From assembly GCF_001598475.1 (NCBI RefSeq), contig NZ_BCZA01000009.1:62001-126000 (forward strand): a stretch of DNA of 64,000 nt, written 5' to 3'. This document shows, in pieces, positions 56,748 to 64,000 of this stretch (the first letter of the stretch is position 1; every line of letters begins with the position of its first letter). The notes under the pieces are model-generated. The model was given only the letters and a program-made list of their open reading frames with translations. It was not told the origin of the DNA and ran no database searches. Position numbers and translations under genes: made by a program. Source of the stretch: Pantoea agglomerans NBRC 102470 (GTDB lineage: Bacteria; Pseudomonadota; Gammaproteobacteria; Enterobacterales; Enterobacteriaceae).

Positions 56748-56776
56748 TTAACATCCGCTACGGCATGCTCTAAAAT
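56748..56776 (+). promoter_or_regulatory. Probable mutT promoter
   Basis: -35 TTAACA (56748-56753) and -10 TAAAAT (56771-56776) separated by exactly 17 bp, downstream of the secA terminator and 37 bases before the mutT start. Confidence 0.6.
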
Positions 56777-56812
56777 CAGGCTTCATTCACCCATTACTAC
56801 CGGATAGTCTCC

Positions 56813-57208
56813 ATGAAGCACCTGCAGGTTGCAGTTGGCATCATTCGCAATGCCAGTAAACAAATTTTCCTTGCCCAGCGCGCGGCGACCTCTTACATGG
56901 CGAACAAGTGGGAGTTTCCTGGCGGTAAGATTGAAGCGGGCGAAAGCGCCGAACAGGGATTGATAAGGGAACTTCAGGAAGAGACCGGGATTGAGGTCAC
57001 CGAGGCACGCCCGATTGGTCATGCAGACCACAGCTATGACGATCTGCGGGTGACGCTGCATTTCTTTCTGGTTGAAGGGTGGAAAGGAGAGCCGTGGGGC
57101 AAAGAGGGTCAGCCGCAGCGTTGGGTTGATCAGCATGCGTTGGTCGCGGAGGAGTTTCCGCCCGCGAATCATCAGCTGATTGCGCGTCTGATCGCCGGCG
57201 AACTCTGA
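56813..57208 (+). CDS. mutT: 8-oxo-dGTP diphosphatase MutT
   Basis: Hydrolyses 8-oxo-dGTP and 8-oxo-GTP, preventing A:T to C:G mutations. It is 131 residues (E. coli 129). The Nudix box GX5EX7REUXEEXGU is complete in the stretch from GGKIEAGESAEQ to LIRELQEETGI (about 37-60). FPGGKIE, WKGEPWGKEGQP and the C-terminal FPPANHQLIARL are conserved. It stands alone after secA's terminator and converges with yacG. Confidence 0.96.
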   Translation: MKHLQVAVGIIRNASKQIFLAQRAATSYMANKWEFPGGKIEAGESAEQGLIRELQEETGIEVTEARPIGHADHSYDDLRVTLHFFLVEGWKGEPWGKEGQPQRWVDQHALVAEEFPPANHQLIARLIAGEL

Positions 57209-57209
57209 G

Positions 57210-57234
57210 CGGATGGGGCAGCGCGCCCCATCCG
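57210..57234. terminator. Convergent hairpin between mutT and yacG
   Basis: A 10-bp perfect stem (CGGATGGGGC 57210-57219 with GCCCCATCCG 57225-57234) with a 5-nt loop lies directly after the mutT stop and just before the yacG stop. It has no long T-run on either strand but is very stable and probably bidirectional. Confidence 0.6.
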
Positions 57235-57243
57235 GTTCGGCTG

Positions 57244-57441
57244 TCAGCGATCTTCTTCACTCCAGTTGTCACTGTCGTTCATATCGTCGCGGCTGGGAAT
57301 GCGTTTCTCTTCTGCGGCCCACTCACCTAAATCAATGAGCTGGCAGCGCTTACTGCAAAAGGGGCGCCACGGGCTGAGTTCATCCCAGATCACATCTTTG
57401 CCGCACTGCGGACAGGCAACGGTCATCACTTCTTGCTGCAT
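57244..57441 (-). CDS. yacG: DNA gyrase inhibitor YacG (zinc-binding)
   Basis: A small zinc protein reported to inhibit DNA gyrase in E. coli. It is 65 residues from the ATG at 57441 (AGAGG upstream), the E. coli length. Four zinc ligands are visible as CPQCGK near the N terminus and CSKRC in [17 protein letters not shown]. The C terminus is acidic. It starts 8 bases after the zapD stop, forming coaE-zapD-yacG. Confidence 0.95.
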   Translation of the reverse strand: MQQEVMTVACPQCGKDVIWDELSPWRPFCSKRCQLIDLGEWAAEEKRIPSRDDMNDSDNWSEEDR

Positions 57442-57449
57442 TTTTACCT

Positions 57450-58193
57450 CTAACAACAGGCCAGTTGAAAATTAAGGCGGGCCGGAACTTCACCACGCTC
57501 ACTATCAAGCGGCATAAAACGAATGGCGTAGCGGCTTTTATGTCCGGACACCTGTGGATAGAGCGCATCTTCCAGCGACAACTGCAGTCGCAACAGATCG
57601 GCGCCTTCGGCATTATCCTGATAAAAACCATTAAGGCTGGTCTGCACATGAAACGCGCCGGACTGGCGGATCAGATCCAGTATCATCGCCAGCGCATGAT
57701 GCAGTGGCTCCAGCGTCAGCATCCAGGCTTCGACCTGCGCATCGCGTGCTTCCTGCGGCAGATGGAGCCAGATGTGCAGGCCCGGCAAATCAAAGCTGCA
57801 GCATCCTCCAGGGATGCTCAGACGCTGCCGCACCAGGGCAATCAGACGGTCCTCGCGGAGTTGCTGGCCCATACGTGGGGCATTCATTAACTGCGTCGAC
57901 TGAATTTTGAGTTTATCGCGCAGGGCATTAACCAGCGTCATATCAACACCTGGCACATCAGCCCATGCACGTAACTTTTGCTGCTGACGCTCCAGCTCTT
58001 TTAACAATTCAGTACGCATATCGCCACGCTCAAAAATGTCGAGCAGCTCGCTAATCAGGCGAAAAAAGGTCAGCGCATTAACGGTTTTATCCAGTGGGAC
58101 AATTTCATCTAACTGATTGATCAAAAACTCAACCCGTAACCAGGTTCGCATTTTTTCATTCAGTGGGTGTTCAAACAGAACGGGTGTGCTCAT
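57450..58193 (-). CDS. zapD: Cell division protein ZapD (FtsZ-bundling)
   Basis: Cross-links FtsZ filaments by binding the FtsZ C terminus. It is 247 residues from the ATG at 58193 ([20 protein letters not shown]), identical in length to E. coli. [18 protein letters not shown] is the helical domain; [20 protein letters not shown] and [17 protein letters not shown] are the beta-domain signatures. In-frame codons extending to 58376 overlap coaE and are not conserved. It is 4 bases downstream of coaE. Confidence 0.96.
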   Translation of the reverse strand: MSTPVLFEHPLNEKMRTWLRVEFLINQLDEIVPLDKTVNALTFFRLISELLDIFERGDMRTELLKELERQQQKLRAWADVPGVDMTLVNALRDKLKIQSTQLMNAPRMGQQLREDRLIALVRQRLSIPGGCCSFDLPGLHIWLHLPQEARDAQVEAWMLTLEPLHHALAMILDLIRQSGAFHVQTSLNGFYQDNAEGADLLRLQLSLEDALYPQVSGHKSRYAIRFMPLDSERGEVPARLNFQLACC

Positions 58194-58197
58194 GGTA

Positions 58198-58806
58198 TTA
58201 ATCCTGTTTCGTTGCCGCCAGCCTGAGATAGCGCTGATGGAGTTCGGCAACCTGCGGCAAGGCGTCGTCGGGCTCGCCACTGTTATCAATAATGTCATCG
58301 GCACAGGCGAGGCGCTGCTGGCGCGTCGCCTGTGCGGCAAGAATGCGTTTCGCCTGCGCGACGGAAAGATGATCACGCTGCCGGGTGCGCGCTAACTGCG
58401 TTGCCTCATCAACATCCACCACCAGTACCCGATCAGCCTGGTGCTGTAACTGATTTTCCACCAGTAGCGGCACCACCCAGAGCACATAAGGTGTGGTGGC
58501 TTCGGCGATCAATTGACGCGTCCGGGCATTAATCAGTGGATGCAGCAGCGCGTTTAACCAGCTTTTCTCTTCCGGCTGCTGAAAAATAATGTCGCGAAGC
58601 CGGCTACGATCAAGCTTCCCCTCATCAGTGACTATCGACGTGCCATAGCGCGCCTGAATGGCCTGCAAAGCGGGGGTGCCGGGTTCGACAACTTCACGTG
58701 CTATCAGGTCAGCATCAATAATTTCCACGCCAGACGCTGCGAATGCCTGGGCAATCGTACTTTTACCACTGCCGATCCCCCCTGTAAGCGCGACGATATA
58801 GGGCAT
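58198..58806 (-). CDS. coaE: Dephospho-CoA kinase
   Basis: Final step of coenzyme A synthesis: phosphorylates the 3'-OH of dephospho-CoA. It is 202 residues from the ATG at 58806 ([20 protein letters not shown]), with AGGTGAG upstream; a GTG three codons earlier (58815) is the alternative. The P-loop is GGIGSGKST (about 9-17), and [11 protein letters not shown] and [16 protein letters not shown] are conserved. First gene of coaE-zapD-yacG, divergent from guaC. Confidence 0.96.
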   Translation of the reverse strand: MPYIVALTGGIGSGKSTIAQAFAASGVEIIDADLIAREVVEPGTPALQAIQARYGTSIVTDEGKLDRSRLRDIIFQQPEEKSWLNALLHPLINARTRQLIAEATTPYVLWVVPLLVENQLQHQADRVLVVDVDEATQLARTRQRDHLSVAQAKRILAAQATRQQRLACADDIIDNSGEPDDALPQVAELHQRYLRLAATKQD

Positions 58807-59040
58807 GTTTCTCACCTGACTTCTCTGTTCGACAGGGCTTCAGGGTAATGATCTGAATAAAAAACGCAAAAATGCGCGTCAGATCACACCGATAAACCAC
58901 AATTAAATTTAACGGATTGTAGCGTAAATAAAGTGAAATTCGCAGTCTTGTCGCGCAGCGAGAGGCGCGTATCATAACGTCACTGGAGCTGTGCTTACTT
59001 CGTGAACGACGATTCATTGCCACTTACCAGGACACTGTTT

Positions 59041-60081
59041 ATGCGTATTGAAGAAGATTTAAAACTGGGCTTTAAAGATGTCTTAATCCGCCCCAAACGC
59101 TCCACGCTGCAAAGTCGCTCACAGGTTGAGCTGGAACGCAGCTTTACCTTCAGACATTCGGGCCTGAGCTGGAGCGGCGTACCGATTATCGCCGCCAACA
59201 TGGATACCGTCGGCACATTTTCAATGGCTGAGGCGCTGGCCAGCTTCAATATCCTTACAGCAGTCCATAAGCATTACAGCGTAGATGAGTGGCGCGCGTT
59301 TATTCAGCGCGTCCCCGCGACGGTATTGAAACATGTGATGGTTTCAACCGGCACCTCGGAGGCCGATCTCAATAAACTGGTTGCGATTATGGCGCTGTCA
59401 GACGATCTGCAGTTTATCTGTATCGACGTGGCCAACGGTTACTCTCAGCATTTTGTTGATTTTCTGCAGCGCGCCCGTGAAACCTTCCCGGCTAAAACCA
59501 TCTGTGCCGGTAACGTGGTAACGGGCGAAATGGTGGAAGAGCTGATTCTCTCTGGCGCGGATATCGTCAAAGTCGGCATTGGCCCGGGTTCGGTCTGTAC
59601 AACCCGGGTGAAAACCGGCGTGGGCTATCCGCAGCTTTCCGCTGTCATTGAATGTGCCGATGCGGCGCATGGCTTAAGCGGACAGATTGTCAGTGATGGC
59701 GGCTGTTCAGTGCCTGGCGATATTGCGAAAGCGTTTGGCGGCGGTGCCGACTTCGTGATGCTGGGTGGCATGCTGGCGGCACATGATGAGTGTGAAGGGC
59801 AGGTGGTCGAAGAGAATGGCGAAAGCTTTATGCTGTTTTACGGCATGAGTTCCGAATCGGCGATGAAGCGTCACGTTGGCGGTGTCGCGCAATATCGCGC
59901 AGCAGAAGGTAAAACGGTGAAGCTGCCATTACGTGGCCCGGTTGCTGACACCGCGCGCGATATCCTGGGTGGATTGCGTTCTGCCTGCACTTATGTGGGG
60001 GCGGAGCGGCTGAAAGAGCTGACCAAGCGCACCACCTTTATTCGGGTTAATGAGCAGGAAAACCGCGTTTTCAACCGATAG
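59041..60081 (+). CDS. guaC: GMP reductase
   Basis: NADPH-dependent conversion of GMP to IMP, returning guanine nucleotides to the common pool. It is 346 residues (E. coli 347) from the ATG at 59041 ([20 protein letters not shown]); codons upstream to 59002 are not conserved. The catalytic Cys is in [20 protein letters not shown], and [28 protein letters not shown] and [11 protein letters not shown] are family signatures. Its 3' end converges with hofC over a GC-rich hairpin. Confidence 0.97.
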   Translation: MRIEEDLKLGFKDVLIRPKRSTLQSRSQVELERSFTFRHSGLSWSGVPIIAANMDTVGTFSMAEALASFNILTAVHKHYSVDEWRAFIQRVPATVLKHVMVSTGTSEADLNKLVAIMALSDDLQFICIDVANGYSQHFVDFLQRARETFPAKTICAGNVVTGEMVEELILSGADIVKVGIGPGSVCTTRVKTGVGYPQLSAVIECADAAHGLSGQIVSDGGCSVPGDIAKAFGGGADFVMLGGMLAAHDECEGQVVEENGESFMLFYGMSSESAMKRHVGGVAQYRAAEGKTVKLPLRGPVADTARDILGGLRSACTYVGAERLKELTKRTTFIRVNEQENRVFNR

Positions 60082-60087
60082 TTATCC

Positions 60088-60106
60088 GGGGCGCAGCCTG
60101 CGCCCC
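60088..60106. terminator. Convergent hairpin between guaC and hofC
   Basis: An 8-bp perfect stem (GGGGCGCA 60088-60095 with TGCGCCCC 60099-60106) with a 3-nt loop fills the gap between the two stop codons. The T-run is weak on both strands, so termination strength is uncertain. Confidence 0.55.
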
Positions 60107-61306
60107 TTAATGCATCGCATCACCCAGCCCGAACACCGGCAGATACATCGCAATCACCAGCGTGCCGACAATGCCGCCAATCACCATCATCATCATCGGT
60201 TCCAGCGAAGCAGCCAGCGTGTCAGCGCGCTCACGGGTTTCTGCCTCATGCCATTCCGCCAGACGAGCCAGCATTAAATCCAGCGCGCCCGCCTCTTCGC
60301 CGACGCGAACCAGCTGACCGCATAATGGTGTGAACAGCGGATGATGCATCAGCGCCTGATGCAGAGGATTCCCCTGAGCAATGTGCTGCTGCAGTCCGGC
60401 CATTGCTTCCCGCCATAGCAATGATGAGAGCGTCACTTCAACGGCAGCCAGTCCCTGTAGCAAAGTTAACCCGGCACGCTGTGTCAGATTCAGAATGGTG
60501 TAGATCTGCGTCAGCTGCGTGCCACGCCATAACCCGGAAAGCAGCGGGATGCGCAGGAAAATCGCCTGCTCACGGCGCTGCCAGCCCGCAGAGCGTCGTC
60601 GTAACTGATGCCACGCCACCAGCATCAGCGATACGCCGATGGCTAACACAGCTCCCCACTCCTGAAGCGCGGCAGATAACTGCATTACCGCTGCCGTAAA
60701 GGCGGGCAGGGGGGCATCAAAGGAGTCATAAACGGCAACGAACTCTGGCAGAACGAACAGGAGCATGCCGCAGGTGACCGCAATCGCCACCAGCAGAATG
60801 AACAGAGGATAACGCAGCGCCTTCGCCACCTGATGCCATAACTGCTGTTGCCGGATCTGCTGCCGGGCCAGCTCACTGCAACAGGTATCCAACTGACCGG
60901 TCAGTTCGCCCACCTCCATCAGGGCCGGATAGAGTGCCGGAAAAATCTGCGGCCATTCACGTAAAGCCTGCGAAAAAGGGGCACCGCTGAGTACCCGATG
61001 ATGCAGGACAAGCATCAGAGCACGCCAGCCTGCATGCGGATGGCCCTCAGCCAGCAAAGCCAGACTCTCTGCCAGCGGCAGTCCCGCTTTGAGCAGGGTT
61101 GCCAGCTGACGAATCAGATCGGTTTTGTGCTGCCACTTCCACTCCCTCTGACGCCACACTTTTTCTCGCTTCCAGCTCACCGGCAGAAGATCGCGCTGCG
61201 TCAGCATCAGCAGCAGGTTATCACTGTCGATAGCCAGTAGCTGGCCACTGACTAACTGGCCCTGGCTATCGACCGCCTGCCAGCGAAATAAAGACGCATC
61301 AGCCAT
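60107..61306 (-). CDS. hofC: Type II secretion/type IV pilus inner-membrane protein (PilC/GspF family)
   Basis: Membrane platform protein of a type IV pilus-like assembly system. It is 399 residues from the Met at 61306 (MADASLFRWQAVDSQGQ), which overlaps the hofB stop by 8 bases; codons back to 61318 are also open. There are two repeated GspF domains (about 65-185 and 265-390; RQLATLLKAGLPLAESL and ILNLTQRAGLTLLQGL are the matching starts), each followed by a hydrophobic helix, and the typical end VIGGIVGTLVIAMYLPVFGL. Position and length match E. coli hofC. Confidence 0.93.
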   Translation of the reverse strand: MADASLFRWQAVDSQGQLVSGQLLAIDSDNLLLMLTQRDLLPVSWKREKVWRQREWKWQHKTDLIRQLATLLKAGLPLAESLALLAEGHPHAGWRALMLVLHHRVLSGAPFSQALREWPQIFPALYPALMEVGELTGQLDTCCSELARQQIRQQQLWHQVAKALRYPLFILLVAIAVTCGMLLFVLPEFVAVYDSFDAPLPAFTAAVMQLSAALQEWGAVLAIGVSLMLVAWHQLRRRSAGWQRREQAIFLRIPLLSGLWRGTQLTQIYTILNLTQRAGLTLLQGLAAVEVTLSSLLWREAMAGLQQHIAQGNPLHQALMHHPLFTPLCGQLVRVGEEAGALDLMLARLAEWHEAETRERADTLAASLEPMMMMVIGGIVGTLVIAMYLPVFGLGDAMH

Positions 61307-62684
61307 CGTCCAGCCCAATCACCCGTTGCATCTCTTCCAGCGAGGTATCGCCCCGGCTTACCGCTTCCAGGCCAGAAACCAGCAGGGTGCGTAATCCCTG
61401 CTGTTTCGCCAGGCTGAGCAAATTCTCCAGCGGCATTTCGGCGGCGATCGCATTTTGCAGCCTGGCATTGATCGGCAGCAGTTCAAACAGCGCCAGCCGG
61501 CCAAAATAGCCGGAAAAACAGTGGTCGCAGCCGGGTGCCCGCCAGGTTTGCAAGGTACCGGGCCAGAGTTCCGCAGGATAGTGCGCCACCGCCTGAGCGG
61601 GCTGACGGCAGTGGGGACAGAGGCGTCGAACCAGGCGCTGAGCAACAATCAGTTTCAGCGCCGACCCCAGAAGATAACCGGGAATACCCATCTGTCGCAG
61701 CCGGGTCAGGGTCTCGGCGGTGGAGTTGGTGTGCAGCGTCGACAGCACCAGATGCCCGGTCTGTGCCGCTTTAACCGCAATCTCCGCCGTTTCAGCATCG
61801 CGGATCTCCCCGACCATGATTACATCCGGATCCTGTCTCAGCAGCGCCCGCAGCACGCGGTTAAAATCGAGGCCGTTTTTAGCATGGATCTGCGTCTGGT
61901 TAATGCCGGGCAGGGGGATCTCAATCGGATCTTCAACGCTGCACAGATTTTTTTCCGGCGTATTCAGGGCACTGAGTCCGCTATAGAGCGTAAACGTCTT
62001 GCCGCTGCCGGTTGGCCCGGTGACCAGAATCAGCCCTTGCGGCTGCGCCAGCGCGGCGCAGAACAGGCGCAACTGCGCGGCGGGTAAGCCGAGCTTATCC
62101 AGCGACAGCGCCGCGCTTTCACTCTGCAACAGCCGGACCACCGCTTTCTCACCACCGTAGATGGGTAAGGTCGCCAGGCGAAAAGAGGCGGGTTTACCAG
62201 CGATCTCCAGACTGAACTGACCATCCTGCGGTAACCGGCGTTCGGCGATATCCAGTCCGCCGAGGATCTTCAGTCGCGCCAGCAGCGCAGCAGGCTGGGT
62301 GACGGGCAGGGAAGATAGAGGGTGCAATACACCATCGATACGCAGACGCACACGCAGGCCATCACGGCCGGGTTCGATATGTACATCAGAGGCGCGACGC
62401 TCCAGCGCCTGACGCAGGATCAGCTGTGTCGCTTCGATCGCTGATTCTGTGGGCGCCTCTTCGCGCGCCACCAGCGGTGTGTCAGCGTGCTGAAGCTGGT
62501 CGAGCCGGGCCTGCGGCCAGCACTCGATTTCAATCTGACACTGGCTGGCAAAATGGAGGGCTTCAGCCAGCCCTGGCGGCACGCTTTCCGCGACGGCAAC
62601 ACGCAGCTGGCTGGCATCATGGTGCAAAACCAGGGCACGATAGCGCTGACATAATGCCGCGATCGCCTCATCAGGCTTGCTCAT
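61299..62684 (-). CDS. hofB: Type IV pilus assembly ATPase (PilB/GspE family)
   Basis: Hexameric ATPase powering pilin assembly. It is 461 residues from the ATG at 62684 (AAAGGAG upstream), the E. coli HofB length. Walker A is VTGPTGSGKTFTLYS (about 226-240), the Asp box is LCSVEDPIEIPLPG, Walker B is DPDVIMVGEIRDAETAEI, and the His box is HLVLSTLHTNS. A tetracysteine zinc site (CPHC and CDHC) is retained. In-frame codons further upstream overlap ppdD and were rejected. It starts within ppdD's last codons (14-base overlap). Confidence 0.94.
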   Translation of the reverse strand: MSKPDEAIAALCQRYRALVLHHDASQLRVAVAESVPPGLAEALHFASQCQIEIECWPQARLDQLQHADTPLVAREEAPTESAIEATQLILRQALERRASDVHIEPGRDGLRVRLRIDGVLHPLSSLPVTQPAALLARLKILGGLDIAERRLPQDGQFSLEIAGKPASFRLATLPIYGGEKAVVRLLQSESAALSLDKLGLPAAQLRLFCAALAQPQGLILVTGPTGSGKTFTLYSGLSALNTPEKNLCSVEDPIEIPLPGINQTQIHAKNGLDFNRVLRALLRQDPDVIMVGEIRDAETAEIAVKAAQTGHLVLSTLHTNSTAETLTRLRQMGIPGYLLGSALKLIVAQRLVRRLCPHCRQPAQAVAHYPAELWPGTLQTWRAPGCDHCFSGYFGRLALFELLPINARLQNAIAAEMPLENLLSLAKQQGLRTLLVSGLEAVSRGDTSLEEMQRVIGLDDG

Positions 62685-63126
62685 CGCTGGCTCCTTTATC
62701 CGCAAAGCGGAAATGCTGCAGGCAATTGTCGCGCAGGCTATTGTTGCTGCTGGTGCAGCTGCGTTGCCAGCTGATGCCGCCCTCGGTGCTGTCCCAGAGC
62801 GGCAGCATTTCAACGCTCAGGCCATTCAGGCTCTCCTGGCCGGTCAGCGTAATGACCCCGTTAGTCACGCTCAGTGCCGAGACATAGCGCGATCCCCTGG
62901 CAGCAGGAATACCCGCTTCTCCGGCCTGACACTGCGTCGGGCCGCCGCGCTCCATGGCGCAAAGCTCAACAGCGGTTTTATAGGGCACCATGGTTTGCAG
63001 CATGTCGGTAAGGGCAGCACGCTGCAGATAATTTTGATAAGCGGGCAGGCCGATGGCACTTAAGATTGCCACAATACCCACCACAATCATCAGTTCAACC
63101 AGCGTAAATCCACGTTGATAATTCAT
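62671..63126 (-). CDS. ppdD: Type IV major pilin-like prepilin PpdD
   Basis: Prepilin with a class III signal: MNYQRG then FTLVELMIVVGIVAILSAIG, giving cleavage after Gly6, methylation of Phe and the conserved Glu5 of the mature protein. It is 151 residues from the second Met (63126); a Met one codon earlier is equivalent. The C-terminal globular domain has a Cys pair (SCTSSNN and RDNCLQHFRF) expected to form the D-region disulphide. Relatives assemble DNA-uptake or type IV pili in E. coli when the regulator is induced. First gene of ppdD-hofB-hofC; the prepilin peptidase and secretin are not in this window. Confidence 0.94.
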   Translation of the reverse strand: MNYQRGFTLVELMIVVGIVAILSAIGLPAYQNYLQRAALTDMLQTMVPYKTAVELCAMERGGPTQCQAGEAGIPAARGSRYVSALSVTNGVITLTGQESLNGLSVEMLPLWDSTEGGISWQRSCTSSNNSLRDNCLQHFRFADKGASDEQA

Positions 63127-63268
63127 CACATCGTCTCCGTATTAAGAAGGCGACAGGTTAAAAATCGGGAGCAGTGAAAGACAGGCAGAGATGGGCAAAC
63201 TGGAAAGCGTGATGTGAACAGATTTCAGACTTACAGCGCAGTCGAAACTGCGCCGGAAGCAGGCTCGC

Positions 63269-63294
63269 AAAATCGCCGTGCTGAGTGACGGCGA
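63269..63294 (-). terminator. Rho-independent terminator of nadC
   Basis: On the minus strand a 7-bp stem TCGCCGT/ACGGCGA (63294-63288 with 63279-63273) with an 8-nt loop is followed by TTTT. It starts 7 bases after the nadC stop. Confidence 0.7.
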
Positions 63295-63300
63295 GGCAGG

Positions 63301-64000
<700 letters not shown>

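Noticed and set aside
58194-58376. A 61-codon upstream extension of zapD
   Set aside because: It overlaps coaE; the ATG at 58193 matches the known ZapD N terminus and length.

Overview
This 64 kb window is core chromosome of an enterobacterium. Gene order and protein sequence follow the Escherichia coli region that runs from folA past the division/cell-wall (dcw) cluster to nadC. Several differences point to Erwiniaceae, most likely Pantoea or a close Erwinia relative: there is no araBAD/araC between polB and yabI, no leuO between leuABCD and ilvIH, a PhoX-type phosphatase sits between folA and apaH, and an OmpC-superfamily porin lies upstream of folA. The genus is inferred from gene content only; no rRNA is present.

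Layout. 1-3.8 kb: a partial porin, folA, and phoX preceded by a convincing Pho box. 3.8-10.7 kb: the leftward run lptD-surA-pdxA-rsmA-apaG-apaH (outer-membrane biogenesis, pyridoxal phosphate, ribosome maturation, Ap4A hydrolysis). 10.8-17.8 kb: djlA, rluA, rapA and polB, the last with a LexA-type operator. 18-25.3 kb: yabI (DedA family), thiBPQ behind a TPP riboswitch, then the sugar-phosphate stress locus sgrR / SgrS RNA / setA. 25.3-25.8 kb: a non-coding inverted-repeat element. 25.8-33.6 kb: branched-chain amino-acid genes, leuLABCD (minus, attenuation-controlled) and ilvIH (plus). 33.8-53.1 kb: cra, then the complete dcw cluster mraZ-rsmH-ftsL-ftsI-murE-murF-mraY-murD-ftsW-murG-murC-ddlB-ftsQ-ftsA-ftsZ-lpxC. 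53.4-57.2 kb: secM-secA and mutT. 57.2-64 kb: yacG-zapD-coaE (minus), guaC (plus), the type IV pilin-like set ppdD-hofB-hofC (minus), and partial nadC (minus).

How the genes work together. The dcw cluster is one tightly packed unit with mostly overlapping or nearly touching genes. It makes the UDP-MurNAc-pentapeptide precursor (murC-F, ddlB), attaches it to lipid (mraY, murG) and assembles the septal machinery (ftsL, I, W, Q, A, Z). zapD, 5 kb further on, encodes another FtsZ partner. thiBPQ import thiamine. SgrR/SgrS/SetA answer sugar-phosphate stress.

I found no prophage, insertion sequence, CRISPR array, tRNA or rRNA, and no convincing new multi-gene system. The most interesting signals are non-coding or regulatory: the 280-bp inverted-repeat element (25360-25639), a shortened SgrS apparently lacking sgrT, a SecM arrest peptide with a changed N-terminal part, a Pho box before an inserted phoX, and the loss of leuO with its intergenic space kept. 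Start sites were refined by comparison with remembered E. coli homologues and by ribosome-binding sites; no database search was run.
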